From Frankia umida (GTDB lineage Bacteria > Actinomycetota > Actinomycetes > Frankiales > Frankiaceae), in contig NZ_JALKFT010000021.1 in NCBI RefSeq assembly GCF_023242945.1, positions 30,457 to 94,456 of the forward strand: 64,000 bases of DNA, given 5' to 3'. Positions 58,552 through 64,000 of this stretch are shown here, piece by piece (the stretch's first letter is position 1; the number at the start of each line of letters is the position of its first letter). The notes beneath the pieces were generated by a model. It ran no database searches and was not told where the DNA came from. It saw only the letters and a list, made by a program, of their open reading frames with translations. Position numbers and translations under genes: made by a program.

Positions 58552-60404
58552 CGGTGCTCGCCCGTGGGGTAGAGGCTCTCGACGGCGTCGGCGTAGCGCT
58601 TGAGGACGAGCGAGCGGCGGACCTTCAGGCTCGGGGTGAGTTCGCCGCCCTCCACGGTGAAGTCCTCCGGCAGGATCACGAACCGGCGGACGCTCTCGGC
58701 CCGCGAGACCGTCGCGTTCGCCGTGTCGACGGCCTTCTGCACCTCGGCGCACAGCTGCGGGTCGTCGGCGAGGTCGGCGAGGCTCGCGGTGGCGGGCCGG
58801 CCGGCCTGGTCACGCCAGCGTTCGAACGCGTCCGGTTCGAGGGTCACCAGCGCCGCGATGTAGGGTCGGCCGTCGCCGACCAGCATCGCCTGGCTGATCA
58901 GGGGGCTGCTGGTGATGATGTGCTCCAGCGGTGCCGGTGCGACGTTCTTGCCGCCGGCGGTGACCAGCAGTTCCTTCTTGCGGCCGACGATCCGCAGGAA
59001 CCCGTCGTCGTCGAGTTCGCCGAGGTCACCGGTGTGCAGGAAGCCCTCGCTGTCGAGCGCCTCCTTCGTCGCCGTCTCGTTGTTGCGGTAGCCGCGAAAC
59101 AGCAGGGGTCCGCGGATGAGCACCTCGCCGTCGTCGGCGATGCGCACGGTCACCCCGGGCAGCGGCTGGCCCACGGTGCCCATCCGGATCGCGCCGGGTC
59201 GGTTCGCGGTGGCCGGCGCCGTCGTCTCGGTCAGGCCGTAGCCCTCGAGGACGATGAAGCCGATGCCCCGGTAGAAGTGGCCCAGACGCGGCGACAGCGG
59301 TGCCCCGCCGCTGACCGCGATCCGGGCCCGGCCGCCGAGGGCGGCCCGCAGCTTGCCGTACACCAGCTTGTCGAACACCCGGTGCCGCAGCTTCAGTCCG
59401 AGGCCCGGACCGCCGTGGTCGAGGGACTCGCTGTAGTCGACGGCGGTCTGCTCGGCGGCATCGAAGATCCGCCCGCGTCCCTCACCGTGGGCCTTGGTGC
59501 GGGCGCCAGCGTGCACCTTCTCGAACACGCGGGGGACGGCGAGCAGGAACGTCGGCCGGGTGTGTGCCAGATCCGCCAGCAGATCACGGGTGTCGGGGGA
59601 GTAGGACAGTTCGAACGCGCCCTGCACCACGCCGACCTGCAGCATCCGGGCGAACACGTGCGCCAGCGGCAGGAACAGCAGGGTGGAGGAGTGCTGGGTG
59701 AACATGCTCGGCAGCATCGCGACGGTGTCATCGGCGATGAACAGCAGCGCCCGGTGGGTGATCTCGCAGCCCTTGGGTCGAGCCGTCGTCCCGGAGGTGT
59801 AGATGATCGTGGCCAGGCTGTCGGCGTTCTGGGTGGCCCGGGCGGCGGTGAGCTGGCCCTCGTCGACGGCGGCCCCCGCCTCGGCCAGGATGGCCAGCGC
59901 CCCCGCGGCGGACGAGGAGCCGGCGGAATCGTCCGTCGATGTCGCCGAAGGCTCGGCCTCGATGACGAGGACATCGCGCAGCGCCGGCACGTCCGCGCGG
60001 ATCGACGCGACCCGGCCGGCGAGTTCGGCGTCCTCGACGACCAGCACTTCGACGCCGGCGTCGGCGAGAATCCACTCGATCTGGTCGGGGCTGGACGTCT
60101 CGTAGATCGGCACGGTGACCGCCCCGGCCGCCCAGATCGCGTAGTCGAGCACCGTCCACTCGTAGCGACTGCGGGACAGGATGCCGACCCGGTCGCCGGG
60201 GGTGACGCCGCGGGCGACGAGGCCCCGGGCGGTCGCGTGCATCGCGTCCCGGAACTGCGCCTGGGTGATCGGGATGAACCGGTCGCCGTCCTTGCGACGA
60301 AGCAGGACATGGTCTGGATCGCGGCCGGCGTTGCGCAGGACGGCATCTGTCAACGTCGCGTCGTCCGCGATGCTGACAGCAGGGGCGGAGGTGTACTCAC
60401 GCAC
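58548..60404 (-). CDS. Long-chain fatty-acid-CoA ligase (AMP-binding)
   Basis: 618 residues. Activates fatty acids via acyl-AMP. Motifs: ATP-binding IIYTSGTTARPKGCEITHRA, LPLAHVFARML, GYGLTETTAP, and the hinge/phosphate region HTGDLGELDDDGFLRIVGRKKELLVTAGGKN (only the landmarks are quoted in part), with the C-terminal TPSLKVRRSLV. ATG-equivalent GTG start. Position matches fadD15 (Rv2187). Convergent overlap with pimB at a CTAG. Confidence 0.93.
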   Translation of the reverse strand: MREYTSAPAVSIADDATLTDAVLRNAGRDPDHVLLRRKDGDRFIPITQAQFRDAMHATARGLVARGVTPGDRVGILSRSRYEWTVLDYAIWAAGAVTVPIYETSSPDQIEWILADAGVEVLVVEDAELAGRVASIRADVPALRDVLVIEAEPSATSTDDSAGSSSAAGALAILAEAGAAVDEGQLTAARATQNADSLATIIYTSGTTARPKGCEITHRALLFIADDTVAMLPSMFTQHSSTLLFLPLAHVFARMLQVGVVQGAFELSYSPDTRDLLADLAHTRPTFLLAVPRVFEKVHAGARTKAHGEGRGRIFDAAEQTAVDYSESLDHGGPGLGLKLRHRVFDKLVYGKLRAALGGRARIAVSGGAPLSPRLGHFYRGIGFIVLEGYGLTETTAPATANRPGAIRMGTVGQPLPGVTVRIADDGEVLIRGPLLFRGYRNNETATKEALDSEGFLHTGDLGELDDDGFLRIVGRKKELLVTAGGKNVAPAPLEHIITSSPLISQAMLVGDGRPYIAALVTLEPDAFERWRDQAGRPATASLADLADDPQLCAEVQKAVDTANATVSRAESVRRFVILPEDFTVEGGELTPSLKVRRSLVLKRYADAVESLYPTGEHR

Positions 60405-60554
60405 AGGTACTCCTACTGGTTCGCGGGCGTGCGATCGGACGCATGGAGATGCCCGGCGGATGCGGATACCCGGGGCGGCGTTGACCGTCCCGGGTCATCA
60501 GACGTTAGCCGTCGAGCGTCGGGTAGGCGACTGTCAGGGCCCTAAGCTTCGGAT

Positions 60555-61322
60555 ATGCGGGTGCATGTGGTCAGCGACGTACACGGGCGGGCCGATGCGC
60601 TGGCCGCGGCGGGGCGGGGCGCCGATGCGTTCATCTGTCTGGGTGATCTCGTGCTGTTCACCGACTATGCCAACCCCGGCGGGGGCATCATGGGCGACCT
60701 GTTCGGCGCCGAGGCCGTCCGCCGGATGGTGCGACTGCGTACCGACAACCGGTTCGACGAGGCCCGGGCGTGGTCGCAGTCGTTGTGGGCGGAGCTGGGC
60801 GGGGACCGCACGCAGATCGTCGAGGACGCGGTCCGCCGCCAGTACGCGCAGCTGTTCGCCGCCTTCCCGACCCCCACCTACCTGACGTTCGGCAATGTCG
60901 ACCTGCCCCACCTGTATCCCGACTTCCTGCGTTCGGGCATCACCCTGTTGGACGGGCAGACCGTCGAGCTCGACGGTTGGCGCTTCGGTTTCGTCGGTGG
61001 GGGGCTGTCCAGTCCGATGCGTACCCCGTATGAGATCGACGAGGGGACCTTCGCGGCCAAGGTGGCCGCTCTGGGAGCCGTGGACGTGCTCTGCTGTCAT
61101 ATTCCGCCGCATCTGCCGGAGCTCGTCTACGACGTGGTCGCTGGCCGGTTCGAACGCGGCAGCACCGCGATCCTGGCCGCCATTCACGACACCCGACCTC
61201 GCTACGTGCTGTTCGGGCATGTGCACCAGCCGCTGCTGGCCAGCATTGAGATCGGTGGCACGCGGTGCGTGAACGTGGGGCATTTCAACGCCACCGGCCG
61301 GCCGTTCGTCCTCGAGTGGTAG
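60555..61322 (+). CDS. Calcineurin-like metallophosphoesterase
   Basis: 255 residues with the two-metal motifs in order: HVVSDVHGRADAL (DxH), ICLGDLVLF (GD), TFGNVDLP (GNxD, a GNHD variant), CCHIPPHLPEL (H) and LFGHVHQPLL (GHxH). Such enzymes act on phosphomono- or diesters; the substrate is not predictable. ATG start; divergent from the acyl-CoA ligase gene. Confidence 0.9.
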   Translation: MRVHVVSDVHGRADALAAAGRGADAFICLGDLVLFTDYANPGGGIMGDLFGAEAVRRMVRLRTDNRFDEARAWSQSLWAELGGDRTQIVEDAVRRQYAQLFAAFPTPTYLTFGNVDLPHLYPDFLRSGITLLDGQTVELDGWRFGFVGGGLSSPMRTPYEIDEGTFAAKVAALGAVDVLCCHIPPHLPELVYDVVAGRFERGSTAILAAIHDTRPRYVLFGHVHQPLLASIEIGGTRCVNVGHFNATGRPFVLEW

Positions 61323-61489
61323 CCGGCCGCTCCGTGGTGGCCGGTCCGGCTTCCGGTAGCCTCAGGCGATCGGTCGGGGAATCATCCGGCTCCGCGAGGA
61401 TGCCCGGAAAACCGGCGAGCCGGCGACGCCGTGCTCCTGCAGACGTGTCCGACAAGACATGTCAGACGAATGTGGAGGTGCTACTCGCC

Positions 61490-61924
61490 ATGGCGGACCA
61501 CGCCCGATCGACGATCGTCATCAACGCCCGGCCGGCCGCGGTGATGGGCGCGATCGCCGACATCCCCGCCTACCCGGTCTGGGTCGGGCAGATCGAGGAG
61601 GCGGAGGTGCTCGAGATCGGCCCCGACGGCCGCCCGCGCCGCGCCCGTTTCCGTATCAACGCCATCGTCATCAAGGACGAGTTCGTCAACGAGTACACGT
61701 GGACGGACAACTCGCAGGTCAGCTGGTCGATGGTGCAGGGCGAGGCGATGTCGTCGCAGGACGGCAGCTACACGCTGCGTGATCTGGGCGATGGCAGCAC
61801 CGAGGTCACCTACGACCTCACCGCCGAGACCAAGGTCAAGATCCCGGGCATGCTGCGGCGCAAGGTGCAGAGCGGCATCGTCGACGCCGCGCTCAAGGAT
61901 CTCAAGAAGCACGTCGAGAGCTGA
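61490..61924 (+). CDS. SRPBCC/polyketide-cyclase-like protein
   Basis: 144 residues of the START-like fold: STIVINARPAAVMGAIADIP, YPVWVGQIEEAEVLE, FVNEYTWTDNSQVSW, STEVTYDLTAETKVKIPGML and a C-terminal helix ending LKDLKKHVES. It binds a hydrophobic ligand in a cavity; ligand unknown. The ATG has GGAGG 12 nt upstream. It ends 6 bp before the ArsA-like gene, as for Rv2185c-Rv2184c. A palindromic motif lies upstream (61446-61466). Confidence 0.88.
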   Translation: MADHARSTIVINARPAAVMGAIADIPAYPVWVGQIEEAEVLEIGPDGRPRRARFRINAIVIKDEFVNEYTWTDNSQVSWSMVQGEAMSSQDGSYTLRDLGDGSTEVTYDLTAETKVKIPGMLRRKVQSGIVDAALKDLKKHVES

Positions 61925-61930
61925 GCTCAC

Positions 61931-63142
61931 GTGCGGTGTGTGCTCGTCACCGGCAAGGGCGGGGCCGGAACGACGACAGTGGCGGCGGCGACCGCGGTGC
62001 TCGCCGCCCAGCGCGGGCACCGCACCCTGCTGCTGTCCGTCGACCCCGCAGCCGGGCTCTCCGGGGTGCTCGACCATCCGGTCGGCGCGCAGGAGACCGA
62101 ACTCGAACCCAATCTGACCGGCCGGCAGGTCGACCTGCGCCAGGCCGTGGAGGCCCGCTGGCCGGCGGTCCGGGCGGTGCTGGCGCACACCTGGCCAAGC
62201 GTCGCCATCGACCCGATGGAGCTCGAGGAGCTCGCCTTCCTGCCCGGTGCCATCGAGACGCTCACCCTGCTCGAGCTGCGGGACGGCCTCACCGCCGGTC
62301 ACCATGACGTCGTCGTCGTCGACGGTGGGCCGCTGGCCGGCATGCTGCGGCTGCTCGCCTTCCCGGAGACGCTGTCCTGGTACTGCCGGCGGCTTCTGCC
62401 GCCCGACGGCGCCTTCGCCCGCTGGCTGCGACCCGGGTTCGGCAGATCCGTGTTCGGTGGCCGGTGGGGGAGCCTCGCCGCCCCCGCCTACGACACCGTC
62501 TCGCGCATTCACCGGGCCGCGATCGATCTGCGCGCGATCCTGACCGATCAGGCCACCACCAGCGTGCGACTGGTGCTCACCCCACAGGGTGGCGCGCTGC
62601 GGGCCGCCCAGAGCAGTCTCACCGCACTGGCGCTGCACGGGTTCACCCTGGACGGTGTGGTCGTCAACCGGATTCTGTCGCCGATCGGCGCGGATGCCTG
62701 GCGGGCCGGCTGGGCGGCCGCCCATCGCGAGGAACTCGCCGAGCTGACCAGCGCCTTCGCACCGACGCCCGTCCTGCCGGTCCATTACCGCGCGGGCGAA
62801 CCCGTGGGCCTGGAGGAACTGGCCGCGTTCGGTGCCGCGGCCTACGGCGAGCTGGATCCGGCCAGTGTGCTCGGCTCCGGCCTGGCCGTGGGCGGCGACC
62901 AGCCGCGGGTCGAACGCACCGAGGACGGGTTCGCGCTGACGTTCGGCCTGCCGTTCGTCGACGGCTCGCAGGTGGATCTCGCCCGCCTGGGCGACGACCT
63001 GGTGGTGACGGTGGGCGCGTTCCGCCGGGCCGTGCCGTTGCCCGCCGCGTTGCGCCGCTGCGATGTCAGTGCCGCCCGGCTGCGCGGTGACCGACTGGTC
63101 GTCTCGTTCGTTCCCGACCCGGATCGCTGGGTGCGCGCATGA
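61931..63142 (+). CDS. ArsA/GET3-like ATPase with a non-canonical P-loop
   Basis: 403 residues of the anion-transporting-ATPase-like family. The deviant Walker A normally reads GKGGVGKT; here it is GKGGAGTTT, so the signature lysine is kept but the P-loop lysine is threonine (codon ACG). Other landmarks are LLLSVDPAAGLSGVL, VVVVDGGPLAGMLRLLAFPE, and a C-terminal LTFGLPFVDGSQVDLARLGDDL beta-rich tail found in actinobacterial paralogues. ATP hydrolysis is therefore doubtful. GTG start. It overlaps the next gene by ATGA. Confidence 0.83.
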   Translation: MRCVLVTGKGGAGTTTVAAATAVLAAQRGHRTLLLSVDPAAGLSGVLDHPVGAQETELEPNLTGRQVDLRQAVEARWPAVRAVLAHTWPSVAIDPMELEELAFLPGAIETLTLLELRDGLTAGHHDVVVVDGGPLAGMLRLLAFPETLSWYCRRLLPPDGAFARWLRPGFGRSVFGGRWGSLAAPAYDTVSRIHRAAIDLRAILTDQATTSVRLVLTPQGGALRAAQSSLTALALHGFTLDGVVVNRILSPIGADAWRAGWAAAHREELAELTSAFAPTPVLPVHYRAGEPVGLEELAAFGAAAYGELDPASVLGSGLAVGGDQPRVERTEDGFALTFGLPFVDGSQVDLARLGDDLVVTVGAFRRAVPLPAALRRCDVSAARLRGDRLVVSFVPDPDRWVRA

Positions 63143-64000
63143 GCTCCGCCGCCGGGGCCGCCGACGAGGCCGGGGCACGTCGCTCGGCGGGCTCGGCGGG
63201 CTCGGCGGGCTCGGCGGGCTCGGCCGGGCCGGGGCGCGCACCTGCGCCTGGGTCGTTGGCGGTCGAGGCGGCACTGCTCGCCGACGCCCTGCGTTCCCTC
63301 GCCGGTGACGAACCGGCGCGGGCCACGCCGGCCCGGCGGCTCTGGAGCGTCGTCGCCGACGTCGCCGCCGCGGGCGCCAGCGCCCTGATCGGGGTGCCGA
63401 CCACCCCTGGCCGTCCGGTGCCCGACAAGTCCGGCTCCGAGCAGCCCGCGTCCCCACGAACAGCCGGACGGACGAGCACCGCGCCGGCCGCCGGCGGCCC
63501 GGGCGAGCCGTCCGCGCCGCCGGAGCGCACCTGCGACTGCCACGCGGCGGCCGCCGACGACGCGCCAGCGGCTGACGACCAGACCGGGCCGGCGGGCTCC
63601 GGCTCCGGGCCGGCCGGGGCGGCGTGGAGCTGCCCCGGCTGCCCGTGGTGCCAGCTGCTGGCCACCTTCGTCGCCGAACGGCCGGAGGTCGCCCGGCACC
63701 TGGTGACCGCCGGCGAGGCGCTGGCCGCGACAGTGCGGGCGACGGTGGACGCCGTCCACGCCGCGCGAGCGGCCAACGCTGGCACCACCCGCACCGCTGG
63801 CAACCATGGCACCGATGGCACCGATGGCAGTACCAGCGCCGATCGGGACGCCGACGAAGCGATCCGGTCGGCGACGGCCGCGGGGGGGGCCGCCCGCGCC
63901 CCCCCCACACCACTAAGATGGCCACCAGCAGCGCGGACAGAATGGCCGCGCCCACCGGGTAACCCAGACCGAGGCCCTGCGGGCCCCATCCCAACGAGCC
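63139..64000 (+). CDS. Hypothetical protein with CxC/CxxC motifs, open at the window edge
   Basis: The frame starting at the ATG that overlaps the ArsA-like stop (ATGA) stays open to the last base. Recognisable parts: a (Ser-Ala-Gly)4 repeat, a helix LAVEAALLADALRSLAGDEP, and a probable metal site (ERTCDCH and WSCPGCPWCQLLATF) followed by helical VRATVDAVHAA and Gly/Thr repeats. Beyond about 63885 the DNA has runs of seven G and eight C and the protein turns Pro-rich, so the natural end or a frame error may lie there. Position parallels Rv2183c. Function unknown. Confidence 0.6.
   Translation, partial: MSSAAGAADEAGARRSAGSAGSAGSAGSAGPGRAPAPGSLAVEAALLADALRSLAGDEPARATPARRLWSVVADVAAAGASALIGVPTTPGRPVPDKSGSEQPASPRTAGRTSTAPAAGGPGEPSAPPERTCDCHAAAADDAPAADDQTGPAGSGSGPAGAAWSCPGCPWCQLLATFVAERPEVARHLVTAGEALAATVRATVDAVHAARAANAGTTRTAGNHGTDGTDGSTSADRDADEAIRSATAAGGAARAPPTPLRWPPAARTEWPRPPGNPDRGPAGPIPTS
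63184..63219 (+). repeat. Four tandem copies of a 9-bp unit
   Basis: tcggcgggc repeated four times, encoding Ser-Ala-Gly units near the start of the last gene. Confidence 0.9.

Noticed and set aside
61481..63994. 837-residue minus-strand frame across the SRPBCC, ArsA-like and last genes
   Set aside because: The bulk is antisense to well-supported genes. Only its first ~40 residues look protein-like, treated as a separate end-of-window observation.

Overview
The window is GC-rich actinobacterial chromosome: strong G/C third-position bias, many GTG starts and many 4-bp ATGA/GTGA gene overlaps. A eukaryote-type glutamine synthetase (glnII) sits beside glnA and glnE, an arrangement known from Frankia, so a Frankia-like organism is the best guess. 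The backbone follows the order of Mycobacterium tuberculosis Rv2183c-Rv2221c as I remember it (glnE, glnA, RDD protein, DUF4191, lipA, lipB, TIGR01777 protein, sucB, pepA, gcvT, cobT, cobS, HesB/ErpA protein, adenosine-kinase-like gene, ctaC, trpD, ctaE-qcrCAB, DnaQ/UvrC-like gene, pimB-like, fadD15-like, SRPBCC, ArsA-like). Genes outside that order stand out as accessory.

Region by region. 1-5.8 kb: nitrogen assimilation (glnE, glnII, glnA) with GlnR-like operators before both synthetases. 6-16.3 kb, mostly minus strand: lipoate synthesis (lipB-lipA), then the 2-oxoacid dehydrogenase E2 (sucB) and E3 (lpdA) that use lipoate or serve it; an S51-like peptidase and a membrane pseudokinase lie between. 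16.5-27.6 kb: pepA, gcvT (another lipoate-linked enzyme), cobT-cobS, a 4.2-kb DUF4062/NB-ARC/WD40 STAND gene, and a metallo-beta-lactamase-CobU fusion, so the nucleotide-loop steps of cobalamin synthesis flank the STAND gene. 27.9-31.4 kb: an accessory stretch with a TetR-controlled F420-type nitroreductase pair, an aldo/keto reductase and two less GC-rich small genes, one secreted. 31.6-37.2 kb: nadA, erpA, a PfkB kinase, and a cysteine desulfurase with a TusA-like partner (Fe-S and sulfur supply). 37.4-50.5 kb: the aerobic chain ctaC-ctaD-ctaF and ctaE-qcrC-qcrA-qcrB, split by trpD, a receiver-like protein, a Fur-rubrerythrin-DUF3501 oxidative-stress operon and sseB. 50.6-64 kb: DnaQ/UvrC-like nuclease, VOC and HIT proteins, a DUF4352 protein, a NYN-domain protein, a PimB-type mannosyltransferase, a long-chain acyl-CoA ligase, a metallophosphoesterase, an SRPBCC protein and an ArsA-like ATPase, ending in an open-ended gene.

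The best candidates for something new are the STAND protein inside the cobalamin cluster, the ArsA-like ATPase whose P-loop lysine is replaced by threonine, the QcrC subunit with a long acidic N-terminus, and the pseudokinase that has lost every catalytic motif I can check. Short in-frame tandem repeats recur in protein tails and linkers (lipB, tetR, nadA, trpD, tusA-like, last gene). I saw no tRNA, rRNA, CRISPR array, insertion sequence or prophage.
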